Source: Bacillota bacterium (GTDB taxonomy: Bacteria > Bacillota > Clostridia > Christensenellales > Aristaeellaceae). From it: a stretch of DNA of 54,892 nt. Shown here one piece after another: positions 25,229 to 34,549 of this stretch. Made by a program: the position numbers and the translations under genes. Numbering within the stretch: position 1 is the first letter of the stretch; every line of letters begins with the position of its first letter. Under the pieces are notes generated by a model. The model saw only the letters and a list, made by a program, of their open reading frames with translations, was not told the DNA's origin and made no database searches. The DNA lies in the NCBI GenBank assembly GCA_023404715.1, contig JAEYAR010000145.1, positions 1-54,892 on the forward strand, given 5' to 3'.

Positions 25229-26077
25229 TTACGCTTTTTCCCACAGATTAAAAAAAGCATCTGATGTCTGTTTCGTAAAAGCAAAGCCTTCCTCTCTTTT
25301 CCATTGCCTCCAAATTATTTCCACAGATACTACGCCGTTAAAACCAATGCTTTTTAATCCTTTTACCACACTTTTCAATGGCAATGTACCGTACCCCATA
25401 TACATGTGGTCATCCGTTTCACCTCGATTGTCGTGCAGATGAACCTCACGTACAGGTACCGGCAATGCTTCAAAAGCACGGATAAAATCTTCATCGGCAA
25501 CCAAGCCAGCATGCGTTTGACGTAAATTCATGTGTCCCACGTCCATTAAAATGCCAAAATCGTCGTCTGGTGTCAATATCGGACGCACAATTTCAAACTC
25601 CGTTGCATTGAGCGGAAAATCTTCGCAGCAAAGAAATACGCCCTGTCCACGGAAAATTCGTAGTGCCAGCTCAAGATAAGGCATTAGCGATTTGCGTTCA
25701 TACCAAGTATCAAATGTCAATCCTTTCAGCAAGCCATATTGTTTATGCCATTGAAGCATGCGCTCAAGCGCAGGCCTAAATGCGATACACTGCGCTTCGT
25801 CAGCCGGATTGGGCAATATGTGATGCACTGTGAGGTACGTCCCCGTGTTGCGTAGGAAGCGCGCAAGCTCTTCGCCCTCCCTGTCATTCAGCTTGTCGAA
25901 AACGAATCCATGCCAAGATGCTCCCGTAAAACCCAATCTGTTTAATTCGCATGCGGTCTCTAGCGCTGCATTCGCATATATGCCGGCTTGCGTCAACGAT
26001 TTAAAGTCGACCTCCATCTGCTTCTGATCGTACATCGTACCCGGGCAATTCCAAACCGTAGCCCCTCGAATCAGCAT
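25229..26077 (-). CDS. Sugar phosphate isomerase/epimerase-like TIM-barrel protein
   Basis: A 282-residue protein of the xylose isomerase-like AP_endonuc_2 superfamily. Metal-ligand-like residues lie in LCCEDFPLN, GILMDVGHMNLR, VREVHLHDNRGETDDHM and VVSVEIIW, in the order usual for these enzymes. It probably isomerises or epimerises the sugar imported by the upstream ABC system. ATG 26077 is preferred because AAAGGGGA lies six to seven bases upstream; ATG 26083 abuts that site, and ATG 26107 is possible with a weaker GGAAAG. It is the last gene of the operon. Confidence 0.83.
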   Translation of the reverse strand: MLIRGATVWNCPGTMYDQKQMEVDFKSLTQAGIYANAALETACELNRLGFTGASWHGFVFDKLNDREGEELARFLRNTGTYLTVHHILPNPADEAQCIAFRPALERMLQWHKQYGLLKGLTFDTWYERKSLMPYLELALRIFRGQGVFLCCEDFPLNATEFEIVRPILTPDDDFGILMDVGHMNLRQTHAGLVADEDFIRAFEALPVPVREVHLHDNRGETDDHMYMGYGTLPLKSVVKGLKSIGFNGVVSVEIIWRQWKREEGFAFTKQTSDAFFNLWEKA

Positions 26078-26138
26078 CGGCATTCCCCTTTCATCCTTTA
26101 GGTCCATTGTCTGTTCTTTCCATAAGAAATTCTCTTTA

Positions 26139-27017
26139 TCAGCCCTTCATACCGCTCGTCGCAATACCTTCGATGAAATAGCGCTGGCAAAACACAAATA
26201 AGAAGATCATTGGCAGGATGGAGATGATCATGCCGGCCAGCATGGTGTTCCATTCAATGTTGAACTGCCCCTTGTACTTCGTCAAATTCATCTGTACCGT
26301 AAAAAGCTTCGTATCGTTCACCATAATAAGTGGAAAAAAGAAGTCGTTCCACACATATTTTACACGCATAATCAAAACGGTGATGAGTACCGGCACGGAC
26401 AGAGGCAGATAGATACGACGGTAAATCCCAAAAGGCTTGCATCCGTCAATTTTAGCCGCCTCATCCAAGCTGGACGGAATGCTTAAAAAGTATTGACGGC
26501 ATAAGAAGACGCCGAACGTGCTGGTACAATAGCTGATCAACAGAGGCCAATGTGTATTGAGCAGTCCGCTTCCCCCTAAGCCAAACAAATTGTTTCCGCC
26601 GCACAGAGGCACATTTTTAAACAGGATAAACTGCGGAATGATCGTCGTCTGCGCAGGTACCATGAGCCCCACCATAAACAACATGAATATGAGGTTCATG
26701 CCTCGAAACTGCATTCTTGCAAGCGCAAATGCAGAGAGTGATGATAGAAACAGACAAATAGCCGTTGAAATCAAGACGATATAAGACGTGTTAAAAAACG
26801 CCGTCGCCCATCCCCCCACATCAAAAGCACGAACATAGTTGTTAAACATCGGTCTATCCGGCAGCAGCCGAAATGCGCCCTGAATTTCGCCCGTCGTTTT
26901 TAATGATGTGCTGAGCACGATAAAAAGCGGTAAAAGGACGATCCCTGTCACCACCGTCATGAACGTCAGCGCAAGTGTAGTCGCAATGCGTCGCCTATCC
27001 GATTGCCTCATAACCAT
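26139..27017 (-). CDS. Carbohydrate ABC transporter permease (MalG/AraQ-like)
   Basis: A 292-residue permease with six membrane helices. The EAA loop SLDEAAKIDGCKPFGIYRRIYLPLSVP contacts the ATPase, and the C terminus YFIEGIATSGMKG is typical of the MalG class. AGGAG precedes the ATG by six bases. It lies ten bases after the partner permease gene. No ATPase gene is in the operon, so a shared MsmK/MsmX-type ATPase is likely. Confidence 0.93.
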   Translation of the reverse strand: MVMRQSDRRRIATTLALTFMTVVTGIVLLPLFIVLSTSLKTTGEIQGAFRLLPDRPMFNNYVRAFDVGGWATAFFNTSYIVLISTAICLFLSSLSAFALARMQFRGMNLIFMLFMVGLMVPAQTTIIPQFILFKNVPLCGGNNLFGLGGSGLLNTHWPLLISYCTSTFGVFLCRQYFLSIPSSLDEAAKIDGCKPFGIYRRIYLPLSVPVLITVLIMRVKYVWNDFFFPLIMVNDTKLFTVQMNLTKYKGQFNIEWNTMLAGMIISILPMIFLFVFCQRYFIEGIATSGMKG

Positions 27018-27027
27018 TTTTCACTCC

Positions 27028-27945
27028 TCACGTGACATCATAATGATCTGAGCGGTCGCCGAATTTAAAGTTGAGCAGCGTTACGCCCAAAATGAGTGCA
27101 AATAAGAACATCGCCTGAGCTGAAGCATATCCCATACGATAGTTGGTAAACCCTTCAAGGTAAATACGGTACACCATCGTCGTGGTACGATTCAACGGCC
27201 CTCCGCCTGTCATCATAAAAATCTGATCAAACACCTGAAAGGAACTGATACAACCCATGACAAATAGAAAGAAGGTCGTCGGTTTAAGCAGCGGCAGCGA
27301 AATGTAGAAAAATTGTTGGATTGCATCTGCCCCGTCAATTCGCGCCGCCTCATAGAGCGTATGCGGAATGCCCTGCAGCCCCGACAGGTAGATCACCATA
27401 TTATAGCCCATAGAGCTCCAAACGCTCATGACAATGATGCAGCCCATGGCACGATCCGGGTTGTAGAGCCAGTTTTGTCCTTGCATTCCAAAGGCCTTGA
27501 GGAGCGCGTTCAGCACGCCCAGGTTTCCATCATAGATAAATAGCCACGCCAAAGAGATAGCCGTCATCGACATCAAATTGGTCGAATACAGAGCCGCGCG
27601 AAAAAAGACTTTGCCCGGCACTCGGCCATTGAGAACGGTCGCCAAGATCAACCCCATGGCGATAGAAGGGAAAATTGTCCAAAACATGTAAACGAGCGTA
27701 TTTGCGATAGACTGAAGGAAGATGGGATCCTGTGAAAACATCTCTACATAGTTTTCCAGACCCAAAAAGCGAATTTTAAACATATTATAATAACAAAGGC
27801 TGAAATAAAACGTGCATGCCAGCGGAATAACCGTAAATAAAAGGTAGAGGATAGCCATAGGCGCGGTAAATAAATATCCGATGCGGTCGCCCTTCTTGTA
27901 TCGAAGCCCCCGGGCGCCCTGCCTGATCTCTTTGGCTGAAATCAT
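27028..27945 (-). CDS. Carbohydrate ABC transporter permease (MalF/UgpA-like)
   Basis: A 305-residue permease with six membrane helices. The EAA loop is TLYEAARIDGADAIQQFFYISLPLLKP, and MTGGGPLNRTTTMVYRIYLEGF is the usual periplasmic-side loop of this class. GGAGGTGACTTC precedes the ATG. It forms the heteromeric channel with the next permease. Confidence 0.93.
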   Translation of the reverse strand: MISAKEIRQGARGLRYKKGDRIGYLFTAPMAILYLLFTVIPLACTFYFSLCYYNMFKIRFLGLENYVEMFSQDPIFLQSIANTLVYMFWTIFPSIAMGLILATVLNGRVPGKVFFRAALYSTNLMSMTAISLAWLFIYDGNLGVLNALLKAFGMQGQNWLYNPDRAMGCIIVMSVWSSMGYNMVIYLSGLQGIPHTLYEAARIDGADAIQQFFYISLPLLKPTTFFLFVMGCISSFQVFDQIFMMTGGGPLNRTTTMVYRIYLEGFTNYRMGYASAQAMFLFALILGVTLLNFKFGDRSDHYDVT

Positions 27946-28017
27946 GAAGTCACCTCCGTATTCGAAAACGGCGCATGCGGCTGAAACGCCACATGCGCCA
28001 CGCCGGCCTCCTATAGA

Positions 28018-29286
28018 TTACTCACCGTTTTCCTGATCAATTAACCTGTCGCGTCGGCGGATGGCCTCGTCCTGTGCATTCTGCATGGCCGTCTTCGCAT
28101 CAATGTTGCCATAAGCGAGTTGCTCCAACTGTTCGCTCATAGGTTGCCATACAGCGCCCTGCTTATCATACATTTTCCCAGGCATCGTCATAACTTCCAT
28201 CGCATCGCTTATGGACCTGTTGACCGGGCTGGCCGCCCAAAAATCTTCATTGACAGACTTTCGGATCACAGGAAAGCCCAGGTTCAAATAGGTGGGCATC
28301 ATCGCCTCTTCACAGGTCATCGCATCAAGTAGCGCGACCGTCTCTTGCGGATGCTTCGTTTCCGCATATGCGACAAAATAAGTCGCTCCAGCAGCCACCT
28401 GGCCATTCGGCGGCAGGCATATACCGATCTCATCCACATACGGTAGATCCTGCATCCGCACATAGTTCGCAGCGGAGCAAATCGTCATTGCCGCCAAGCC
28501 ATTTTCAAACAATGTCGTCGTTGTCGTTAAGCGATCACTTGGGAGGGTCAACCCTTCTTTATAGACGATCTCCATGAGTTCCGCTGCCTTCATGAAGGGT
28601 TCCGATGTATACTGAGGTTCGTACTCGTCGCTCCAAAATCCGCGGCCGCCAAAGATCGCGCTCCACTCAAGTAGAGAATAGTCCTGGTTTTTATAATACA
28701 ACTCGTAGCCTGCACGCACAGTACTTCCATTTTCTTTCACCGTCAGCTTACGCGCGGCATCTAAAAAGGCTTCAGGCGTAGCCGGCGGATTTTCTGGATC
28801 AAGGCCAGCCTCTCGGAACATGTCCTTTCGGTAGAACATCAGGTGTACATCCGGAAACATGAGCCCGTATAGCTTACCATTTAAGCTTCCATAGTCCAGA
28901 AGCTTTTGCGGGATGTCCGTCCAGCCGGACCATTCACTCCCCAAATAGTCATTTAAGGGCAAAACGAGATCCGCCATAACGCGCGTACCGATGCCGCCGG
29001 CGCCAAGCCCGTATACATCGGGCAGCATTCCGCCCGCAGCAGCCGTATCAAGTTTTTGATAATAGGTTCCCCAATCTATGAGACTCAGTTCAATCTTGAC
29101 ATTCGGATACCTTTCGTTGTATTTTTCAAAGATCGTTTCATAAGTCTCTTGTCCTTTGGGGAACGTACCCGGTACCCATACCTGAAGGGTAATCTGTTCG
29201 TCCTGCGCCAGCGCGGTCAAATTTGCACTGGCTACAAGCATAAATGCCGCCATCAAAACCGATAGCACTTTTATTGTACGCCTCAT
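28018..29286 (-). CDS. Extracellular solute-binding protein, sugar type
   Basis: A 422-residue family 1 solute-binding protein with a signal peptide (ANLTALAQ). Motifs include TLQVWVPGTFPKGQETYETIFEKYNERYPNV, KLDTAAAGGMLPDVYGLGAGG, GKLYGLMFPDVHLMFYRKDMFREAGLDPENPP and GLAAMTICSAANYVRMQ. No Cys lies at the cleavage site, so it is not an obvious lipoprotein. AGGAGGAATGACTCA precedes ATG 29286. It is the binding protein of this operon. A TATACT at 29380-29375 without a matching -35 suggests activator-dependent expression by the adjacent YesN-like regulator. Confidence 0.92.
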   Translation of the reverse strand: MRRTIKVLSVLMAAFMLVASANLTALAQDEQITLQVWVPGTFPKGQETYETIFEKYNERYPNVKIELSLIDWGTYYQKLDTAAAGGMLPDVYGLGAGGIGTRVMADLVLPLNDYLGSEWSGWTDIPQKLLDYGSLNGKLYGLMFPDVHLMFYRKDMFREAGLDPENPPATPEAFLDAARKLTVKENGSTVRAGYELYYKNQDYSLLEWSAIFGGRGFWSDEYEPQYTSEPFMKAAELMEIVYKEGLTLPSDRLTTTTTLFENGLAAMTICSAANYVRMQDLPYVDEIGICLPPNGQVAAGATYFVAYAETKHPQETVALLDAMTCEEAMMPTYLNLGFPVIRKSVNEDFWAASPVNRSISDAMEVMTMPGKMYDKQGAVWQPMSEQLEQLAYGNIDAKTAMQNAQDEAIRRRDRLIDQENGE

Positions 29287-29472
29287 TGAGTCATTCCTCC
29301 TGTCGCGTAGTTTGCGAGAGCGGTGGCCATCCGTTCCCGCCGCCTTACGAGATGCATCTCTGGTCCTTAATGAAAGTATATCGTTTTCGCGATCGCCCAT
29401 CTATCTAAAATTTTTAAGAAACATATTGTTCTTTTATGATTTTTTCCCTTTCTATCATGCTGCGAAATATTT

Positions 29473-31233
29473 TTATGACAATAGCTCACTCATATTTTCA
29501 TCGAACTCGACCGGTAGATACAAAGCCATACAGGTACCCGAACTGTTCGTGCGCAAGATACGTACGCCGTACCCGCTTCCATAACGGATGCGAATCCGAT
29601 CGTCCACGTTTTTAAGCCCGTATCCGTGTGATGGACGCGTAAGCAAATCGTCCAGCAGTTTTTGTTCAATGCCTGGTCCGTTATCCGACACTTGAAAACA
29701 CAAACTGCCGTCTTCAAGCGAGGCGGAGATGCCGATGCAGCCGCCTTCCTCCTGCCGTCGTTGGATGCCGTGCTCGATTGCATTTTCGATCACCGGTTGC
29801 AGGATCATACCGATGATCTGCGCGTGCAATACACGCGCGTCGATATCGTACGTCGTAAGAAACCCGCCTGCATGCATTACACATTGAATGTCGATATACC
29901 GCCTTGCATTATCGAGCTCTTCTTTAACGCTGATCGTGCTTCTTCCTTCATTTAACATCGCACGATAGAGCGTCGATAGACTGTGCGTAACATCACTGAT
30001 GTCCATCGCCCTCCGTTTTATAGCCATCCAATTGATAGCCGACAATGCATTATATAAAAAATGAGGATTGATCTGAGCCTGAAGCGCCTTGAGCTCCGCC
30101 TCTCTTAAAATGATTTTATTTTTATAATCTCGCTCGATCATCTCATCCAAGCTACGCACCATTCGACCAATACTGTTTGTAAGCATTCCGATCTCGTCCC
30201 CCGAATCCGACGTGATGCTCACCTTTAAATCGCCTCGTTCTACGAGAACCAGTTTTGCCGTAATTTTATCGATGCCGTTGACCAGCAGGGCAGAAAACAG
30301 AGCAGCTAGGCCGATCAGACCTATAAATGTTGCAAGGACGAGAAAAACCGCGGAACCAAAGAAACGGTTGGGGCCAATTGTCAACGCGCTTTCATGGATG
30401 GCGAGCACCGCATTCCAGCCCGTCTGCTCGATTGTATCACGAAAGACGAGATAGCGCTCGCCCTCAACACGCACATAGCGCTGTGCATCTTCCGTCTCAA
30501 AAGTATAGGCATCCAATGAACCAACGTCTCGCTTTAGTTCATTCGTCTGATATAGCACCCCACTCGACGGCGAAACGATCTGTAAACAATAATCCGGCTG
30601 ATTGAGCAGCTCCCCGGAAAACGCCTTTACAGGATCAATGGTGAGGACGAGCATATTGGCATTTTCGCGGCTAAGCCTCTGACCATCTCCGGCGGAATAG
30701 CATTGCACCCCTACGAGCTCGCCCGAACGCAATGTCCAATGCACCTGCATGTCGGTCATCGCTATCGATATTAAGTCTTCATCCTGTAAGGCGTCTAGCG
30801 GGCTGACAAGCCCTCGCTTGGGATATTGCTCCGCATTCACGGTATAGAGCGATAGAGATCGTATGTCGCTGTTTGTATAACGTACGGTGGATAATTGCGG
30901 CTCAAGTACCTGCATATAAAACAATTGCCGGTCATGCATCGTCGCATCCGTCTGACTGACGGTCGTCGTGATCGGCCGGTAATACATTAAATATTGCATT
31001 GCATTTTCATAAAGCGAAAAACGATAGTTAATCCCATCGACAATTTGGCGCAATGCTTCACTCTTGGATAAACATAATTCGCTCAGCAGATAAGCTCGCG
31101 ACTGATTATAGGCATACACGCCCATGATACATGCCATTAACACAACCAGAATGACATATGTGATAAACAGCTTTGTTCGAAACCGCATGTTTTTAAAAAT
31201 AAAATATTTTCTCACCTTACTCACCGTCCACAC
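29473..31233 (-). CDS. YesM-like sensor histidine kinase
   Basis: A 586-residue membrane kinase: one N-terminal helix (LFITYVILVVLMACIMGVYAY), a Cache-like extracellular region to about 300, a second helix (AVFLVLATFIGLIGLAALFSALLV), HAMP (LVERGDLKVSITSDSGDEIGML), the His_kinase box INPHFLYNALSAINW with phospho-accepting His391, and HATPase boxes ENAIEHGI, DNGPGI and GYGLKNVDDRI. It should sense an extracellular sugar signal and phosphorylate the regulator encoded next to it. The frame begins at GTG 31233, overlapping the regulator by 13 bases; GTGs at 31224 and 31215 are alternatives, and no strong ribosome site settles it. Confidence 0.92.
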   Translation of the reverse strand: MWTVSKVRKYFIFKNMRFRTKLFITYVILVVLMACIMGVYAYNQSRAYLLSELCLSKSEALRQIVDGINYRFSLYENAMQYLMYYRPITTTVSQTDATMHDRQLFYMQVLEPQLSTVRYTNSDIRSLSLYTVNAEQYPKRGLVSPLDALQDEDLISIAMTDMQVHWTLRSGELVGVQCYSAGDGQRLSRENANMLVLTIDPVKAFSGELLNQPDYCLQIVSPSSGVLYQTNELKRDVGSLDAYTFETEDAQRYVRVEGERYLVFRDTIEQTGWNAVLAIHESALTIGPNRFFGSAVFLVLATFIGLIGLAALFSALLVNGIDKITAKLVLVERGDLKVSITSDSGDEIGMLTNSIGRMVRSLDEMIERDYKNKIILREAELKALQAQINPHFLYNALSAINWMAIKRRAMDISDVTHSLSTLYRAMLNEGRSTISVKEELDNARRYIDIQCVMHAGGFLTTYDIDARVLHAQIIGMILQPVIENAIEHGIQRRQEEGGCIGISASLEDGSLCFQVSDNGPGIEQKLLDDLLTRPSHGYGLKNVDDRIRIRYGSGYGVRILRTNSSGTCMALYLPVEFDENMSELLS

Positions 31234-31949
31234 CTGAATTCCGCGGGACTTTTATGATAACATTTCTTGAAGACCGCCCCAAAATAGGCCGCATCCGGGT
31301 ACCCTACCATCCGTCCAACATCCGCTATTTTGAGATTCGTGTGGATTAGCAGCTTGCAAGCTTCGCTCAACCGGTAATCGCGCAGGTATTTGACGAGCGT
31401 CTCTCCACATTCATTCTTAAACAAAGCGCTCAGATAAGCCGGCGAGAGGTTAACCTGATTGGCGAGGTACTCTAAACTCAAATCCGCTCCGTATTGCGTA
31501 TGAATAATTCGCAAGACCTGCTCGATCGCCTGCAAGCAAGGCGTTTGCTCATGAGACACGGGCAGTTCATTCTGTGTCTCATCCAATTCCTGTACGATCT
31601 CCTTCATGATAGAACAAAAATGGTTGACTTGGATAGGCTTTAAAATATAGTTTTTAACGCGCAGGCCAATAGCCTTCTGCGCGTAGCTAAACTCTCCATA
31701 TGCGCTTAAAATCACCGCTCGCAAGTTCGGCTTCATTGAACGTGCCCTCTCAATCAACGCAAGTCCGTCCATGAACGGCATTTTAATATCCGTCAGCAAG
31801 ACATCAATGGCAATCTCTTGCATCATCTTCAAGGCCGTCATCCCATTATCCGCCTGATACACATCAAAGGGTAGCGAGCACATATGCACCAGATAACACA
31901 TTCCCTCGCGCTCTATTTTTTCATCGTCCGCGATTAAAAGATGATACAT
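31221..31949 (-). CDS. YesN-like response regulator with AraC-type HTH
   Basis: A 242-residue regulator: receiver domain with acidic pocket IADDEKIERE and phospho-acceptor Asp54 in LLTDIKMPFMDG, Thr/Ser and Lys positions in VILSAYGEF and YILKPI, then an AraC HTH pair (LSLEYLANQVNLSPAYLSALFKNECGETLVKYLRDYRL and KIADVGRMVGYPDAAYFGAVFKKCYHKSPAEFR). It is partner of the YesM-like kinase and probable activator of the sugar operon. AGGAGGAATAGACGC precedes ATG 31949. Confidence 0.93.
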   Translation of the reverse strand: MYHLLIADDEKIEREGMCYLVHMCSLPFDVYQADNGMTALKMMQEIAIDVLLTDIKMPFMDGLALIERARSMKPNLRAVILSAYGEFSYAQKAIGLRVKNYILKPIQVNHFCSIMKEIVQELDETQNELPVSHEQTPCLQAIEQVLRIIHTQYGADLSLEYLANQVNLSPAYLSALFKNECGETLVKYLRDYRLSEACKLLIHTNLKIADVGRMVGYPDAAYFGAVFKKCYHKSPAEFRCGR

Positions 31950-32109
31950 GCGTCTATTCCTCCTGTTATATAAAAACCCAAAAATAAGTATATTCATGAT
32001 AACACAATCCACTTGTTTGGGCAAGTATTGCTTAAAATATGTAAAAATATAAAAAACGCTTAGAGGACTGCTATTTTGACTTTATCCTCCGGTCATACCA
32101 TCTTTTTGA

Positions 32110-32174
32110 GCACAAAAATGCTCCTCCCTTGGTTGACAGCGATTACTCTTTCGCTGTCTCCCTTAGAGAGGAGC
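32110..32174 (-). terminator. Long two-part hairpin terminator after the jag gene
   Basis: The outer stem pairs GCTCCTC (32120-32126) with GAGGAGC (32168-32174). The inner stem pairs GACAGCG (32135-32141) with CGCTGTC (32152-32158). On the minus strand ATTTTTGTGC follows. It lies 50 bases past the jag stop. Confidence 0.6.
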
Positions 32175-32223
32175 CTATTCTTGTATGATGTCTTTTTTGT
32201 TTTGCAAGGCGGAGCAAATCAGC

Positions 32224-33306
32224 TTACTTGCCAGCAGCGGCCTTTTCGTCCCGGGCCTTGAGGGTGATGACGACGTGGCGATTGGGTTCCTCGCCCTCGC
32301 TGTGCGTCGTGACGCTCGGATGGCCCTGCAGCGTCGCGTGCAGCACGCGCCGCTCATAGGGGTTCATCGGCTCGAGAACGACCTTGCGGCCCGTCTTTAC
32401 GGCCCGCTGCGCCATGCGCGAAGCCAGGCGGCGCAGGGATTCCTCGCGCTTGGCGCGGTAGTTTTCCGTATCCAGCGTCACGCGGGTGTATCCCTCGCGC
32501 CCCTTGTTCACCTGCAGGCTGGTCAGGTACTGCAGCGCGTCGAGCGTGTCGCCGCGGCGGCCGATCAGGATGCCCAGCGTGTCGCCTACCATGCGCGCAT
32601 AGAGGCTGCCGTCCTCGTTCTTGTCCACATATACGCTGACGGGCACGCCCATAAGCCGCGTAACATCCGCGAGGAACTGCTGCGCGCGCCCCTCGGGCGT
32701 CTCCGGGTCGTGGATGACCGGCGGCTCGGTCGGGATCTCGGGCAGTTCACGCCGCATCGCGGGCTCGGGCCGCTGACAGGCCTCCGGCCTCGGGCCGCGC
32801 GGGCCGCGCGGACGGGGGGGCCGGGGCTTCTCCGCCCTGGAGGCGCACTCCGGCGCGGGCTCCGGCCTAGGGAGCGGCTCCTCCTGCGGCGCAGGGGCAG
32901 GCTTGGGAGGCAGGTCCGGGCGCGGGGCCGGTTCCGCCTTGGGGGCAGGAGCAGCCTTCGGGGCAGGAGCAGCCTTCGGGGGCGCCTTCGGCGCCGGTGC
33001 GGGGGCGGGCGCCGGTTTCGCCGCCGCCCGCGGTGCGCTCTCCGCCTCCGGGCGGGCGGGCCGCGGGCGTTTTTGCTGCTGCGGGTTCAGCGAAAAAGAA
33101 CTCAGGATGTCCGACATGGCATCGTCATCGTCGCGGCTTAGCGTCAGGCGCACGCGCGCCGGCTTGGATCCAAACAGGCCGAACAGGCCCTTGGCCCCCT
33201 CGTCGAGCACCTCCACTTTAACGTCGGAAAGCGTGCAGCCGAGTTGTTTTAGCCCCTCTCGGATCGCCTCTTCGGTTGTTTTGGCGGAAAACTCATGCGT
33301 GGTCAT
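32224..33306 (-). CDS. khpB: Jag/KhpB RNA-binding protein with long Pro/Ala/Lys linker
   Basis: A 360-residue protein. The Jag_N domain (residues 1-50, TTEEAIREGLKQLG ... GAKGLFGLFGSKPARVRL) is followed by a linker of about 130 residues rich in Pro, Ala, Lys and Arg. A KH domain comes next (about 215-285, GDTLGILIGRRGDTLDALQYLTSLQVN, with the RNA-gripping GRRG), then R3H (ERRVLHATLQGHPSVTTHSEG). KhpB with KhpA binds many RNAs and affects division and sporulation genes. The ATG overlaps the yidC stop (ATGA). The linker is far longer than in the Bacillus protein of about 208 residues. Confidence 0.92.
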   Translation of the reverse strand: MTTHEFSAKTTEEAIREGLKQLGCTLSDVKVEVLDEGAKGLFGLFGSKPARVRLTLSRDDDDAMSDILSSFSLNPQQQKRPRPARPEAESAPRAAAKPAPAPAPAPKAPPKAAPAPKAAPAPKAEPAPRPDLPPKPAPAPQEEPLPRPEPAPECASRAEKPRPPRPRGPRGPRPEACQRPEPAMRRELPEIPTEPPVIHDPETPEGRAQQFLADVTRLMGVPVSVYVDKNEDGSLYARMVGDTLGILIGRRGDTLDALQYLTSLQVNKGREGYTRVTLDTENYRAKREESLRRLASRMAQRAVKTGRKVVLEPMNPYERRVLHATLQGHPSVTTHSEGEEPNRHVVITLKARDEKAAAGK

Positions 33307-34307
33307 TTGATGCCAACCTCCTCAGCAATGGCAGCCTTGCGGTCCTGCCATTCAAAATACTTGGCAAATGCAATTTGCTGCATCATGGCAAAGACGTTGG
33401 AGAACACCCAGTACAGCGCGAAGGCGGCGCTGGACGTCGTACAGAAGATCAGCGACATGGCCGCGAACATCCACGTCATCATGTTCATATTCGGCGATCC
33501 CTGCGCCGCTGGCTGGGCGTTTTGCTGTCCCGTGATCTTGGTCATCGTAATCTGCGATACGATGGCCAGCGCGGGCAGGACGAACCAGCCGTTGAAGTCC
33601 TTATAAACCGTCAGCCGGAAGAAGATGAGGTTCAGGTTGGCCACAGCCGGGGAGAGGGGCGCTAGGTGCGGCGCATACTCTGCGGAGGCGATGAAGGGGG
33701 CGACGACCTCGTTTAGATACGCTTGCAATGCGTTGCCGTCGGCCAGGTTCAGCGCCGCGCCGATCTGGCCGTTTGCAAAGAGCTGCTGGCTCACGGTGTT
33801 CCAGGTCTTAAACTCGATCGCGCGCAGGCTGTTGAGGTCGGGCAGCACGGTGGCAAACGGCGTGTCGGGCATCCATAGATTCTTAATCCAGAGGAATGGC
33901 TCGGCGAGCGTGCTCACGTCGATAGACGGGTTTGCCTGAAAGAGCAGGAACTGACGGACCAGCTGCTCGTTGGCGATGACGCGCATCGCGTAAAACATCG
34001 CGAACAGGATCGGCATGGAGATGAGCATGGGCAGGCAGCCGGAGAGCGGGTTGATCTTCTCCTTCGCGTAGAGCTCCTGCATCTTCTGGTTGTACTTTTC
34101 CTGGTCGCTGCCGTACTTCTTTTTGAGCGCCTCCAGCTTGGGGTTCAGGTCGGACATGCGCTTCATAGAGCGGCGGCTTTTGAGGTCGAGCGGGGTCAGG
34201 CACAGCTTGACCACCAGCGTGAACACGATGATCGACCATCCGTAATCCGGGATGATCCTGTAAATGATGTTGATGATCGAAAGCAGCAGGTCGTTAAATA
34301 TGTTCAT
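33303..34307 (-). CDS. yidC: YidC/Oxa1 membrane protein insertase
   Basis: A 334-residue insertase of the SpoIIIJ/YidC1 type. It shows the hydrophobic start, the TPLDLKSRRSMKRMSDLNPKLEALKKKYGSDQEKYNQKMQELYAKEKINPLSGCLPMLISMPILFAMF core and the conserved Arg of the hydrophilic groove in SRRSMKRM. It inserts small membrane proteins with or without SecYEG. A loop between later helices is larger than in Bacillus. AGGAGGAGCACCCCCGA precedes the ATG. It lies 32 bases after yidD. Confidence 0.95.
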   Translation of the reverse strand: MNIFNDLLLSIINIIYRIIPDYGWSIIVFTLVVKLCLTPLDLKSRRSMKRMSDLNPKLEALKKKYGSDQEKYNQKMQELYAKEKINPLSGCLPMLISMPILFAMFYAMRVIANEQLVRQFLLFQANPSIDVSTLAEPFLWIKNLWMPDTPFATVLPDLNSLRAIEFKTWNTVSQQLFANGQIGAALNLADGNALQAYLNEVVAPFIASAEYAPHLAPLSPAVANLNLIFFRLTVYKDFNGWFVLPALAIVSQITMTKITGQQNAQPAAQGSPNMNMMTWMFAAMSLIFCTTSSAAFALYWVFSNVFAMMQQIAFAKYFEWQDRKAAIAEEVGIK

Positions 34308-34339
34308 TCGGGGGTGCTCCTCCTATTAATGGCCTTCAT

Positions 34340-34549
34340 TTACGGGACGGGATCATACCCGCCTGGATGGAACGGGTGGCACTTCAGCAGCCGTCTGACG
34401 GCCAGATACGTGCCCTTGAGCGCGCCGTACTTTTCGATCGCCTGGCGCGCATACTCAGAACAGGTCGGCGTAAACCGGCAAGACGGCGGCAGACCCGGGC
34501 TGATCTGGCGCTGATAAAAGCGAATCAGCCACAGCAAAATACGCTTCAT
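34340..34549 (-). CDS. yidD: YidD membrane insertion efficiency factor
   Basis: A 69-residue YidD protein with RFYQRQISPGLPPSCRFTPTCSEYARQAIEKYGALKG and CHPFHPGGYDPVP, the near-invariant signature with three Cys. It assists YidC-dependent insertion. The ATG at 34549 overlaps the rnpA stop as ATGA, which fixes the start. Confidence 0.96.
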   Translation of the reverse strand: MKRILLWLIRFYQRQISPGLPPSCRFTPTCSEYARQAIEKYGALKGTYLAVRRLLKCHPFHPGGYDPVP

